The notes below the pieces were generated by a model. That model ran no database searches, was not told the origin of the DNA, and worked only from the letters and a program-made list of their open reading frames with translations. This document shows, in pieces, positions 1 to 9,078 of a stretch of DNA of 64,000 nucleotides; the first letter of the stretch is position 1, and every line of letters begins with the position of its first letter. The translations under genes and the position numbers were made by a program. Source of the DNA: Sphingomonadales bacterium (GTDB lineage Bacteria; Pseudomonadota; Alphaproteobacteria; Sphingomonadales; Sphingomonadaceae); contig JAGWUH010000006.1 in assembly GCA_028868535.1 (NCBI GenBank), positions 1 to 64,000 of the forward strand, in the 5' to 3' direction.

Positions 1-288
1 GCTTCGATCCCAAGGGACGCTGTTCGCGTGGCCACGACTTTGGACTGTCGCACCGCGGCACCACAACGCCGACCTGAACTTCTGCCTCCGATCATGGCCA
101 TGACCGTGGCAGGCGCACGGGACATAACCCTTTTGGTTTTATTTGTCAAGAAAAATCGAAGCGCGCGCCGGGACGACCGGTCAGCGCGGCGGCTCCGCAG
201 GTCCTGGCGGCTCTGCGCGCCTCTGCGTCTCTGCGTGAAAGCCTTTCCTGCAATCCCGCCAACGGCGCCCGCATCGCCCGGCGATCAC
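1..288. other. Left-edge region without a confident gene
   Basis: No confident gene is seen. On the minus strand a reading frame starting at an ATG at 125 stays open to the left edge (41 codons). Its codon use (AAA, AGA, AGT, TCA) is unlike the neighbours, so it is only a possible 5' end of a leftward gene. Bases 125-165 are AT-rich. Bases 211-240 hold three consecutive CTCTGCG-type units (ctctgcgcgc, ctctgcgt, ctctgcgtgaaa), which look like a short degenerate repeat. Confidence 0.35.
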
Positions 289-1458
289 TCAAAGGCCCGC
301 GCGGAAACGCCCCAGCCGCGCCACGGCCTCGTCGATCTGCGCGTCGGGCTTGGTAAAGCACAACCGCGCGAACCCCTTCGGCGCGTCCGCCTCCTCGTAC
401 AGCGCCGACACCGGAATGCTCGCCACCCCGGCCTCGCGCACCGCGCGCTCGCTGAACGCCGTATCGTCGAGGGCAATCCCCGATGCCGCCAGGTCCACGC
501 ACACGAACCAGGTCGCGGCGTTCGCCATCACCGCAAAGCCGGCTTCCGCCAGCCCGCCTTGCAACCGCGCCCGCTGTGCCGCCCGCGCCGCGTGCTGGCC
601 CTCGAACCAGTCCTCGCCCCAGCCCAGACCCTCGGCGACCGCCCATTGCAGCGCGGGCGCCGTCGTGAAGGTCACGAACTGGTGCGCCCGCGCCACCAGT
701 GTCGCCAGTTCCTCCCCGGCGATCATCCAGCCGATCTTCCACCCGGTCATCCCGAACAGCTTGCCGGCCGAGCCGATCTTCACCACCCGGTCCGCCATCC
801 CCGGTTCGCCCAGCAGCGAGGCATGGGCCCGGCCGTCGAACCGCACTTCCTCCCAGACCTCGTCGCAGATCGCCAGCAGGTCGTGCTCCAGGCACAGCCG
901 CGCCAGCATCGCCAGCTCATCCGGGGTCGCCACCGTCCCCATCGGGTTCAGCGGATCGTTCAGCATCACCACCCGCGTCCGTGCGCTGATCGCCGCCCGG
1001 ATCGCCGTTTCGTCGTAGCCCCAGCCCGGCGGCCGCAGCGCCACGAACACGGGCACGCCGCCGCAGCGTCGCACCATCGGCGCATAGGCATCATAGGCCG
1101 GCGCGAACAGCAGCACCTCGTCCCCCGGCTGCACCAGCGCCAGCACCGCCGAGCAGATCGCCTCGGTCGCGCCCGAGGTCACCACGACGTTGCCGCGCTC
1201 CAGCGCCAGCCGCTGCCGCCGCCCATAATAGGCCGCCACCGCGTCGCGCAGCTCGGGCAGCCCGGCCGATGGCGGATACTGGTTCGATCGTTCGCGCAGC
1301 GCCCGCGCCGCCGCCTCGATCAGTTCGCGCGGCTCCGGCCCCTCGGGAAATCCCTGGCCGAGGTTGATCGCCCCGAGTTCCCGCGCCAGCCCCGACATGT
1401 GGTCGAAGATCGTCCTGCCCATCCCGGCATAGACCGGATGCCCGATTGTCACCGTCAT
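289..1458 (-). CDS. PLP-dependent aminotransferase, class I/II
   Basis: A 389-residue fold-type I aminotransferase that moves amino groups between amino acids and 2-oxoacids in the cytoplasm. The N-terminal INLGQGFPEG motif and the SAGKLFGMTGWKIGW segment (PLP Schiff-base lysine followed by the GWKxGW loop) are typical of the kynurenine/methionine aminotransferase subgroup (YbdL/KAT-like). The length is normal for the family. The substrate cannot be read from sequence; methionine, kynurenine or another 2-oxoacid partner are possible. The gene is transcribed away from the hydantoinase pair, with about 140 bp between the two starts, so a divergent promoter region is expected there. Confidence 0.85.
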   Translation of the reverse strand: MTVTIGHPVYAGMGRTIFDHMSGLARELGAINLGQGFPEGPEPRELIEAAARALRERSNQYPPSAGLPELRDAVAAYYGRRQRLALERGNVVVTSGATEAICSAVLALVQPGDEVLLFAPAYDAYAPMVRRCGGVPVFVALRPPGWGYDETAIRAAISARTRVVMLNDPLNPMGTVATPDELAMLARLCLEHDLLAICDEVWEEVRFDGRAHASLLGEPGMADRVVKIGSAGKLFGMTGWKIGWMIAGEELATLVARAHQFVTFTTAPALQWAVAEGLGWGEDWFEGQHAARAAQRARLQGGLAEAGFAVMANAATWFVCVDLAASGIALDDTAFSERAVREAGVASIPVSALYEEADAPKGFARLCFTKPDAQIDEAVARLGRFRAGL

Positions 1459-1601
1459 TCCCCGAAAAACCAGTTCGCCAACTATCGGTCCCCCCGCGCG
1501 CTTTGTCGAGAAGCCGCGATCGCCGCTCGCCTATCGGGAAAACAAGGACAGCCTGCCGCTGGCTGCCGCCCGAGGATGCCTCAGAACAAGGGACCCCACC
1601 G

Positions 1602-3428
1602 ATGTCCTACGAACTCAACCGCCTGCTCGCCGCGCGCAAGGCGCCGCTGCCCACCAGCAAGACCGTCGATCCGGTCACCGCCACGATCATCCGCGGCGCC
1701 ATGGAAACGATCTGCATCGAGGCCGCGACCCACCTCGGCCGCGCCGCCTCCTCGGCGATCATCAACCAGTCGAACGAACGCAACGGCGCCATCGCCGATG
1801 CCCACGGCCGCCTCGCCGGCGCCGCCATCGGCACCCCGCACCTCTCGTTCGTCACCCAGAGCGAGGTCGCCTACGGGCTGATGAAGCAGGAAGAGTATGA
1901 CTGGGGCCCCGGCGACGTTTTCCTCGCCAACGATCCCGATTACGGCGGCGGCCACCTGCCCGACTACTGCGTCTACGCCCCGGTCTACTCCGACGATGGC
2001 GAGCTGATCATGGTCCAGTGCCTTCAGGCCCACCAGGGCGATACCGGCGGCAAGGATCCGGGCGGCTTCACCCTCGAAGCCACCGACATCTACACCGAAG
2101 GCCTGGCGTTCCCGTGCATCAAGCTCGTGCACCGTGGGAAAAGACGCCACGACGTGTTCGACTTCATCGTCCGCAACAACCGCCTGCCGACCTTCGCCGG
2201 CGATCTCGCGGCGATGATCGGCGGCGTCCAGCACTCGGTCCGCCTGCTGACGGACATGATCCACAAGTGGGGCGCCGGCGTGGTCAAGGCGGCCATCAAC
2301 ACCAACATCGACCAGACCGAGCGCCGCGTGCGCGAGGTCGTCGCGAGCTGGCCCGACGGCACCTACGAGGGCACCACCTGGATCGATGCCGACACGCAGG
2401 GGATCAAGGACGTCAAGGTCCACGTCACCTGCACCGTCGCGGGCGACCAGCTGACGGTCGACCTCACCGGCACCGACGATCGCCCCGAGCTGGTCGGCGT
2501 GTGGAACACCTTCTCCAACTCGCGCAGCTACATCATGACCCAGGTGGTCGCGATGATGGACCCGACGATCAACAAGAACGAAGGCTTCTTCAACGCCGTC
2601 AGGCTGGTCATCCCCGAAGGCTCGATCGCCCAGCCGCCGCCGAACAAGCCCGCCGCATTGGGCTCGTTTCACCCGGCGTGCGAGATCACCGAGGCGGTCT
2701 GCATCGCGCTCTCCGGCATCGTCCCCGAACGCGCCGCGCCGCAGGTCTACAAGATGGGCATGCCCAACGCCGTCATCGGCTTCGACGAGAACGGCCAGAT
2801 GTGGCTCGAACAGGGCGTCGATACCCGCACCCACGATGCCTCGGCGGTCAAGGGCATCGACGGCTGGGGCGCCTGCCCGAACGCGCTCGGCAACCTGCTG
2901 CTCGCGCAGGCCGAGGATGCCGAGCCGCGCTTCCCGATCCTCAGCAAGAGCCGCGAGATGGTCACCGACAGCGAAGGCCCCGGCCAGTGGCGCGGCATGC
3001 CCGGCTCCACCAACGTCAAGCAGGTGCTCAAGCCGGCGATGGCGATGGCGTGGATGGTCACGCAGGAACACCCGCTGCGCGGCATGTGCGGCGGCGAGGA
3101 CGCCAGCCCCTACGCGAACTGGTTCGACGTCGGCACCGCGAAGGAGCGCAAGGTGCCGCTGGCGGAGAACGCGCAGCTCGAACCCGGCGCGGTGATCGCC
3201 TACACTTACGGCGGCGGCGGCGGCTTCGGCCCGGCGCTGCTCCGCGATCCGCAGGCGGTGCTCGAGGACGTGCTCGACGAGTACATCAGCGTGAAGCGCG
3301 CGCACGAGAAATACGGCGTCGTCATCAAGGGCCACTTCGACGACTACAACCTCGAAGTGGATCTCGCCGCCACCGAAGCCCTGCGCAAGGCGATGGGCGT
3401 CGAGGACCTGCGCGAACCCGCCGAATAA
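1602..3428 (+). CDS. hyuB: Hydantoinase B / oxoprolinase beta-type subunit
   Basis: A 608-residue protein of the HyuB family, which with HyuA forms ATP-dependent enzymes that open cyclic amides or carboxylate ketones (N-methylhydantoinase, 5-oxoprolinase, acetone/acetophenone carboxylase relatives). Seen: the N-terminal DPVTATIIRGAMETI block, NDPDYGGGHLPD (the family's metal/active region) and the glycine-rich YGGGGGFGP near the C-terminus. The ATG at 1602 follows aagggacc and fits homologous N-termini better than the in-frame upstream codons. hyuA lies 83 bp downstream, so the two are probably one operon. No third (gamma) subunit is present, which argues against a true acetone carboxylase. 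The substrate is unknown. Confidence 0.85.
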   Translation: MSYELNRLLAARKAPLPTSKTVDPVTATIIRGAMETICIEAATHLGRAASSAIINQSNERNGAIADAHGRLAGAAIGTPHLSFVTQSEVAYGLMKQEEYDWGPGDVFLANDPDYGGGHLPDYCVYAPVYSDDGELIMVQCLQAHQGDTGGKDPGGFTLEATDIYTEGLAFPCIKLVHRGKRRHDVFDFIVRNNRLPTFAGDLAAMIGGVQHSVRLLTDMIHKWGAGVVKAAINTNIDQTERRVREVVASWPDGTYEGTTWIDADTQGIKDVKVHVTCTVAGDQLTVDLTGTDDRPELVGVWNTFSNSRSYIMTQVVAMMDPTINKNEGFFNAVRLVIPEGSIAQPPPNKPAALGSFHPACEITEAVCIALSGIVPERAAPQVYKMGMPNAVIGFDENGQMWLEQGVDTRTHDASAVKGIDGWGACPNALGNLLLAQAEDAEPRFPILSKSREMVTDSEGPGQWRGMPGSTNVKQVLKPAMAMAWMVTQEHPLRGMCGGEDASPYANWFDVGTAKERKVPLAENAQLEPGAVIAYTYGGGGGFGPALLRDPQAVLEDVLDEYISVKRAHEKYGVVIKGHFDDYNLEVDLAATEALRKAMGVEDLREPAE

Positions 3429-3511
3429 CCGGAAGTTGCAAGCGCCCCCGCGAGTTCAGGGGGTGGGGGAAGGGCGGGACAGGCTCCCGCCCGACGAGAG
3501 GGACACGAGAC

Positions 3512-5584
3512 ATGACCTACCGCATCGGCATCGACATCGGCGGCACCTTCACCGACTTCGCCATGCTGAAGGGGGACCAGGTGATCCTCCACAAGAACCT
3601 CTCCACCCCGCAGGACCGCTCGCTCGGGGTGATGGAAGGGCTCGGCGCGCTGGCCGAAAAGGAAGGCCTCGACCTCGCCGCGTTCCTCGGCCAGTGCGAG
3701 GCGATCGTCCACGGCACCACCATCGCCGACAACACCCTGATCGAGATGAACGGCGCCCACACCGGCCTGATCACCACCGAAGGCTTCCGCGACGAGGTCG
3801 AATACCGCCGCGGCCACAAGGAGGACATCTGGGACGTCCGCCTCGCCCCGCCCAAGCAGATCACCCCGCGCCGCCGCCGCATGACCGTCTCCGAACGCCT
3901 GCTGCACGACGGCACCGTCCACGTCCCGCTCGACGAAGGCTCGGTCCGCGATGCCGCGCGCCGCCTCGGCAAGCAGGGCGTCGAATCGGTCGCGGTCTCC
4001 CTGCTGTTCTCGTTCGTGAACCCCGATCACGAAAAGCGCGTCCGCGAGCTGGTCGCGGAGGAACTGCCGAACGCGCAGATCTCGCTCTCCCACGAAGTGC
4101 TGCCCCGTGCGCCCGAGTACGATCGCACCAGCACCACCGTCGTCAACGCCTATGTCGCCCCGCGCGTCACTTCCTACCTGCAGCGGCTGGTGCAACGCCT
4201 CAAGGAAGGCGGCTATCGCAATCACCTGATGGTGATGCAGGCCAGCGGCGGGGTGATGACGGTCGATTACATCGAAGGCTCGCCGATCCGCGTGCTGGCG
4301 TCGGGGCCGGCAGGCGGCGTCGTCGGCTCGGCGCACGTGGGCGTCGCCAAGAACGCGAAGCACCTGCTCTGCGTCGACATGGGCGGCACCTCGTACGACA
4401 TGTCGCTGGTGCTCGACGGCAGCGCCCCGGCCGAGGCCGGCTGGAACATGCACCACCGCTACCTGATCGGCGTGCCGATGGTGAAGGTGGAAACGCTGGG
4501 CGCCGGCGGCGGCTCGATCTGCCACGTCAAGTCGGGCGAGCTGATGGTCGGCCCCCGCTCGGCCGGCTCCGAGCCCGGCCCGATCGCCTACGGCCGCGGC
4601 GGCACCGATCCGACGGTGACCGATGCGCTGGTCATGCTCGGCATCCTCTCCACCGACGAAGGCTTCGCCGGCGGCAGCTTCCGCCTCAGCAAGGATGGCG
4701 TCACCGAGGCCTTCGCCGCGATCGGCGCGCAGATGGGCACGGATGCGGAAACCGCCGCGTTCGATTCCTGGCGCGTGGTCAACGCCAACATGTCGCAGGG
4801 CGTGCGCCGCACCACCGCCGGCAAGGGCATCGATCCCAAGGACCTGACGATGCTCGCCTATGGCGGCAACGGTCCCGCCTTCGCCGCCATCCAGGCCGAG
4901 GATCTCGGCATCACCCGCGTCCTCGTCCCCAAGGCCTCGCCCACCTTCTCGGCGCTCGGCACGCTGGTGGCGAACCCGATGATCGACGAGGAGCGCTCGT
5001 ACCACGCCAAGGCCACACAGCTCGATCTCGACCGGCTCAAGGCGATGTGGGGGGAACTGGCCGACCGCGCCCGGCGCTACTTCGCCGATGCCGGCTATCC
5101 GGCGGACAAGGTCGCCTGCAACTACCAGCTGGCGATGCGCTACGGCGGCCAGAACTTCGCGCTGACCTTCGACATCAAGCACGACGGCAAGCTGGGCGAC
5201 CTGTCGTTCGTCGATGCCGGCCTCGGCGTTCGTGCGATCGAGCTGTTCAATGCCCGCCACATGGCCGAATACAACCACATCCGCGAATACGAGACGCCAG
5301 AGGTGGTCGGCGTCCGCCTCGCCACCCACGTCGTCACGCCGACCCCGGCGGTCGGCGCCGGCTTCGCCGCTGCGGCGGGCAAGCCCAGCCCCGCCAAGAC
5401 CCGCCGCGCCAACCTCGGCCAGGGCTTCGCGGAGATTCCGGTCTATGCGGGATCGACCCTCAAGCCCGGCGACGTCGTCCCCAGCCCGGCGATCATCGAG
5501 GAAACCTTCACCACCATCGTCGTCTACCCCGGCTGGACCGCCAAGGTGGACGATGCCGGGGATTATGAGCTGCTGAAGGACTGA
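3512..5584 (+). CDS. hyuA: Hydantoinase A / oxoprolinase alpha-type subunit
   Basis: A 690-residue ATP-binding partner of HyuB. The N-terminus YRIGIDIGGTFTDF is the actin/HSP70-like phosphate-binding motif of HyuA proteins. A second phosphate loop, LCVDMGGTSYDMSL, lies near residues 285-300, and the TLGAGGGSIC motif follows. The length matches HyuA (about 690). The ATG at 3512 is preceded by gagaggg, a convincing ribosome-binding site. The 3' end overlaps the convergent membrane-protein gene by 22 bp. With HyuB it probably phosphorylates and hydrolyses a cyclic amide or carboxylates a ketone; which one is not decidable here. Confidence 0.87.
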   Translation: MTYRIGIDIGGTFTDFAMLKGDQVILHKNLSTPQDRSLGVMEGLGALAEKEGLDLAAFLGQCEAIVHGTTIADNTLIEMNGAHTGLITTEGFRDEVEYRRGHKEDIWDVRLAPPKQITPRRRRMTVSERLLHDGTVHVPLDEGSVRDAARRLGKQGVESVAVSLLFSFVNPDHEKRVRELVAEELPNAQISLSHEVLPRAPEYDRTSTTVVNAYVAPRVTSYLQRLVQRLKEGGYRNHLMVMQASGGVMTVDYIEGSPIRVLASGPAGGVVGSAHVGVAKNAKHLLCVDMGGTSYDMSLVLDGSAPAEAGWNMHHRYLIGVPMVKVETLGAGGGSICHVKSGELMVGPRSAGSEPGPIAYGRGGTDPTVTDALVMLGILSTDEGFAGGSFRLSKDGVTEAFAAIGAQMGTDAETAAFDSWRVVNANMSQGVRRTTAGKGIDPKDLTMLAYGGNGPAFAAIQAEDLGITRVLVPKASPTFSALGTLVANPMIDEERSYHAKATQLDLDRLKAMWGELADRARRYFADAGYPADKVACNYQLAMRYGGQNFALTFDIKHDGKLGDLSFVDAGLGVRAIELFNARHMAEYNHIREYETPEVVGVRLATHVVTPTPAVGAGFAAAAGKPSPAKTRRANLGQGFAEIPVYAGSTLKPGDVVPSPAIIEETFTTIVVYPGWTAKVDDAGDYELLKD

Positions 5585-6756
5585 GGATCCGGCCTGTTCG
5601 CGCCGCGCGCCGCCCGCGCCAGCGACGCCAGCGCCATCGGCGCGAACGCCAGCCCGGCGAACATGCCCGGCGCGATCACCGCGCCCCAGTAGAAGTTGTC
5701 GTTGCGCCCGGCGATCATGAACAGCAGTCCATAGCCAAGGTACAGCAGCGTGCAGAACGTGCCGAGGCGGCTGCGCCACCCGGCAAAGCCCAGCACCATC
5801 AGCACCACCAGCGGCCCCGCCGCCCAGTGCGGCAGGAACCGCAGGTTGCTCGACAGCACCACGTTCGACAGCCATCCGCCCAGCCCGCGCAGCGCCAGCC
5901 AGGATGGCCCGACCGGGTCGTCCGGCAGCGTGTGCCGCGCCACCAGATGCAGGTGCACCGCCATCCCGGCGAGGAACAGCAGGACCAGCGCCACCCAGCC
6001 CGCGCACTCCCGCCACGCCCGCCGCCAGGCCGCATAAGCCGCCAGCAGCAGCGCGAACGGCAGCACGTGCTCGCGGATCGCCAGCGCCAGCGCGGTGGCC
6101 AGCCAGGCGGCGATCCACTTGCCGCCGCGTTCTTCCGGCCGGTGCAGGCCCAGCGCCAGCGCCACCAGCATCCCGGCCCACAGCTCGTGCAGCACGAAGT
6201 AATAGCGGTTCAGCCCCAGCGACGCGCCCAGGAACAGCAGCGCCGTCGCCATGCGCCGCAAGCGCGCCGCCTGCGGCCCGGCCCCCAGCTCCGCGCCCAG
6301 CCGTCCCCACCAGGCCGCCAGCACCCCCAGCATCAGCGCGATCGCCGCGCCGGTGGCCATCGGCGTCGGCCCGTCGCCCTCGACCCCCATCGCCGCGTCG
6401 AGATAGGCCAGCGTCGGCAGCCGCACTGCCAGCCCGGGCCGCAGCGGATAGGCGGCCTTGCGATGTTCCTCGGCGATGAAGTCGTAATAGGCCTCGCCGT
6501 GCCGGATGCGGCGGATCGCATTGTCGTAAAGCTTGAGGTCGTCGTCGCGCGGGCGTTCCTTGGCTTTGGCGTGCGCGATCACCACCGATGGCGGCGTCGC
6601 GATCTCGCCCTTGCCCACGGTCAACGGTACGAGCGCCGCCGCCACCAGCACCGCCAGCACCGCCGCCAGCAACAGCGCCGCGTCCCGGCGCGACCAGGTC
6701 GCGAACCGGTCGCGGGGCGGGGCTAGAGCCCCCCGTGCAGTCGCATCAGTGCCCAT
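5563..6756 (-). CDS. Multi-spanning inner-membrane protein, function unknown
   Basis: About 397 residues with roughly nine hydrophobic segments, so an integral membrane protein. After the first membrane segment comes a soluble stretch with DDDLKLYDNAIRRIRHGEAY, which resembles the first periplasmic loop of GT-C-type glycosyltransferases and mannosyltransferase-like proteins. No catalytic motif can be assigned with confidence. The ATG at 6756 (start MGTDATARG) overlaps the end of ubiB by 34 bp, suggesting it is cotranscribed behind ubiB. Its 3' end overlaps convergent hyuA. Confidence 0.65.
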   Translation of the reverse strand: MGTDATARGALAPPRDRFATWSRRDAALLLAAVLAVLVAAALVPLTVGKGEIATPPSVVIAHAKAKERPRDDDLKLYDNAIRRIRHGEAYYDFIAEEHRKAAYPLRPGLAVRLPTLAYLDAAMGVEGDGPTPMATGAAIALMLGVLAAWWGRLGAELGAGPQAARLRRMATALLFLGASLGLNRYYFVLHELWAGMLVALALGLHRPEERGGKWIAAWLATALALAIREHVLPFALLLAAYAAWRRAWRECAGWVALVLLFLAGMAVHLHLVARHTLPDDPVGPSWLALRGLGGWLSNVVLSSNLRFLPHWAAGPLVVLMVLGFAGWRSRLGTFCTLLYLGYGLLFMIAGRNDNFYWGAVIAPGMFAGLAFAPMALASLARAARGANRPDPQSFSSS

Positions 6757-8279
6757 GCCGCCAGTCCCCCGAGAACGAACCACGCCGGATATGCGAGCCA
6801 GGGGTTAGCATTCCGTTTACCACGGTCCCAGATCAGCGGCACCGGCGGCAGCGGCGGGGCCTCGGGCGCGCCGCCCTTCGGCGGGAAGCGTTCCTCGATG
6901 CGGCGGACGAGGTCGGGCAGCCGCGCCAGTGTGCCGACGTCCTCGCGCAGGCGGTTTGCCAGGAACGCCTCCGGGCCCATCTCGTCGCGCATCCATTCGG
7001 CGACGAACGGGCCGGAGGTGTCCCACATGTTGATCTTCGGGTCGAGCGCAGTCGCCAGCCCCTCGACCATCACCATCGTCTTCTGCAACAGCAGCAGGTG
7101 CGGCTGGACAGCCATGTCGAAGTCGCGGGTGATCGCGAACAGGCCGTCGAGCATGCCGCCGACCGAGACCTCGTGCACCGGCTTGCCGCGCATCGGTTCG
7201 CCGACGGCCCGCAGCGCGGTCGCGAACTCGTCGAGCGAATGCCAGCCCGGGACGTACTGCGCCTCGAAGTGGATTTCCGCCACGCGGCGATAGTTGCCGG
7301 TGTTCAGGCCATAGATGATCTCGCCCAGCCACACCCGCGCACGCCGGTCGATCCGCCCCATGATGCCGAAGTCGATCGCGGCGATCGTCCCGTCCGGCTC
7401 GATGAACAGGTTGCCCTGGTGCATGTCGGCGTGGAAGAACCCGGCGTGGATCGCCTGCGTCAGGAACGCCAGCACCAGCCGCCGGGCGATCTGCGGCAGG
7501 TCGTGCCCGGCGGCGATCAGGCCCTCGCGGTCGGAGACCTTGATGCCGTCGATCCACTCCAGCGTCATCACCCGGCCGTTGGTGCGGTCCCAGTCGATTG
7601 CCGGGATGCGATAGCCCGATACCCCGCCGACCGCCTCGGCCAGCTCCGAGGCGGAGGCCGCCTCGCGCCGCAGGTCGAGCTCGCGCAGCGTCCAGCGCTT
7701 GAGGTTGGCGATGATCGCGCGCGGCCGCAGCCGCTTCGCCTCGCCGCCCAGCGCCTCGAGATGCGCCGCCGCCCATTCATAGGTCTCGATGTCGCGGGCG
7801 AAGCGTTCGCGGATACCGGGCCGCAGCACCTTCACCGCCACCGTGCGTCCGTCCGGCGTCACCGCGCGATGGACCTGCGCGATCGACGCGGTGCCCACCG
7901 CCTCCGGGTCGATATGCGCATAGAGTTCTTCGACCGGCTTGTCGAAGCTCGCCTCGATCTCGCCGCGGATCGCCGCGAACGGCACCGGCGGCAGGCTGTC
8001 CTGCAGCATCAGCAGGTTGCGCGCCGCCTCCTCGCCGACGATGTCCGGCCGCGTCGCCAGCGTCTGCCCGAGCTTGATCGCCGCCGGCCCGCAGGCGCGG
8101 AACGCCTCGGCATAGTCGGGCACTTTCGGCTGGACGGTGCCCAGCCGTGCGATCCGGCACAGCCGCTTGACCGGGGCAGGGGTGTTGCGATCCTGCTCGA
8201 TGATCCGCAGCGCGCCGTGCCGGGCGAGGGTGCGCCCCCACTTCAGCAGGCGCCAGATGTGCGTCGCGGGACGGGTCAC
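6723..8279 (-). CDS. ubiB: Ubiquinone biosynthesis ABC1-family kinase-like protein
   Basis: A 518-residue UbiB/ADCK (ABC1) atypical kinase-like ATPase needed for coenzyme Q synthesis, acting at the inner membrane. Seen: the hallmark KxGQ motif (AAIKLGQTLATRPD), the alanine-rich loop region (VGTASIAQVHRA), the catalytic loop FFHADMHQGNLF, and the DFG-like AIDFGIMGRID. The C-terminus has a hydrophobic anchor (WFVLGGLAAWALM), as expected for UbiB. It lies 7 bp downstream of ubiE in the same direction, the usual ubiE-ubiB order, so the two are an operon. Confidence 0.95.
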   Translation of the reverse strand: MTRPATHIWRLLKWGRTLARHGALRIIEQDRNTPAPVKRLCRIARLGTVQPKVPDYAEAFRACGPAAIKLGQTLATRPDIVGEEAARNLLMLQDSLPPVPFAAIRGEIEASFDKPVEELYAHIDPEAVGTASIAQVHRAVTPDGRTVAVKVLRPGIRERFARDIETYEWAAAHLEALGGEAKRLRPRAIIANLKRWTLRELDLRREAASASELAEAVGGVSGYRIPAIDWDRTNGRVMTLEWIDGIKVSDREGLIAAGHDLPQIARRLVLAFLTQAIHAGFFHADMHQGNLFIEPDGTIAAIDFGIMGRIDRRARVWLGEIIYGLNTGNYRRVAEIHFEAQYVPGWHSLDEFATALRAVGEPMRGKPVHEVSVGGMLDGLFAITRDFDMAVQPHLLLLQKTMVMVEGLATALDPKINMWDTSGPFVAEWMRDEMGPEAFLANRLREDVGTLARLPDLVRRIEERFPPKGGAPEAPPLPPVPLIWDRGKRNANPWLAYPAWFVLGGLAAWALMRLHGGL

Positions 8280-8286
8280 GGGCGGC

Positions 8287-9024
8287 TCAGGCCTTCCAGC
8301 CGCTGTGGATCGCCACCAGCCCGCCGAGGATCGGCTCGACCTTGGTGCGCGTGAACCCGGCCTCGCGGATCATGCCTTCGAATGCGGGCATCGGCGGAAA
8401 GCGACGGATCGATTCGATCAGGTAGCGGTACGAATCGGCGTCCCCGGCGATCATCTGCCCGATCCGGGGGACCAGCTTGTGCGAATAGGCGTCGTAGACC
8501 TCGCGGAACCCCGGCCAGGTCGTCGTCGAGAACTCGAGGCAGAAGAACCGCCCGCCGAAGCGCAGCACGCGGTATGCCTCGGCCAGCGCGCGGTCGATAT
8601 GGGTGACGTTGCGGATGCCGAACGCGATCGTGTAGGCATCGAAGCCGCGATCGGGAAACGCCAGCGCCTCCGCGTTCTGGCAGCTCCACACCAGCCCGTC
8701 GATCCCACGCTGCATCGCCCGCTCGACGCCGACGTCGAGCATGTCCTGGTTGATGTCCGCGACGGTCACTTCCGCGCCCGATTTCGCCAGCCGGAAGGCG
8801 ATGTCGCCGGTCCCCCCCGCCATGTCGAGAATCTGCTCGCCCGTGCGCGGCTTGACCCGGCGCACGAACGTGTCCTTCCACAGCCGGTGCATCCCCGCCG
8901 ACATCGCGTCGTTCATCACGTCGTACTTCTTCGCGACGCTGGAGAACACCGCGCCGACGCGGGCGACCTTTTCGTCGGCGGCTATGTCCTCGTAGCCGAA
9001 GGAGGCGGTCTCGGTCTCGGTCAT
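8287..9024 (-). CDS. ubiE: Ubiquinone/menaquinone C-methyltransferase
   Basis: A 245-residue class I SAM methyltransferase that adds the C-methyl group to the benzoquinol ring (2-methoxy-6-polyprenyl-1,4-benzoquinol) in ubiquinone synthesis. Seen: the SAM-binding motif ILDMAGGTGDIAFRLA with the following VTVADIN acidic end of strand 2, the N-terminal UbiE block VFSSVAKKYDVMNDAMS, and AFGIRNVTHIDRAL. Length and motifs are standard. It is divergent from mutM, with 54 bp between the two starts, so the promoters must overlap or sit back to back. Confidence 0.95.
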   Translation of the reverse strand: MTETETASFGYEDIAADEKVARVGAVFSSVAKKYDVMNDAMSAGMHRLWKDTFVRRVKPRTGEQILDMAGGTGDIAFRLAKSGAEVTVADINQDMLDVGVERAMQRGIDGLVWSCQNAEALAFPDRGFDAYTIAFGIRNVTHIDRALAEAYRVLRFGGRFFCLEFSTTTWPGFREVYDAYSHKLVPRIGQMIAGDADSYRYLIESIRRFPPMPAFEGMIREAGFTRTKVEPILGGLVAIHSGWKA

Positions 9025-9078
9025 GGCGCGGCCTTAGGAGAGTTTCGCTGCGTGCGAAAGCTTGGTAGCGCGTAAATT

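Noticed and set aside
1602..5584. Acetone carboxylase
   Set aside because: The small gamma subunit is missing and the HyuB-like subunit is shorter than the acetone carboxylase subunit.
3344..6310. A 988-codon minus-strand frame across hyuA
   Set aside because: It is composed of low-complexity shadow sequence opposite hyuA; the only real minus-strand gene here is the membrane protein in another frame.
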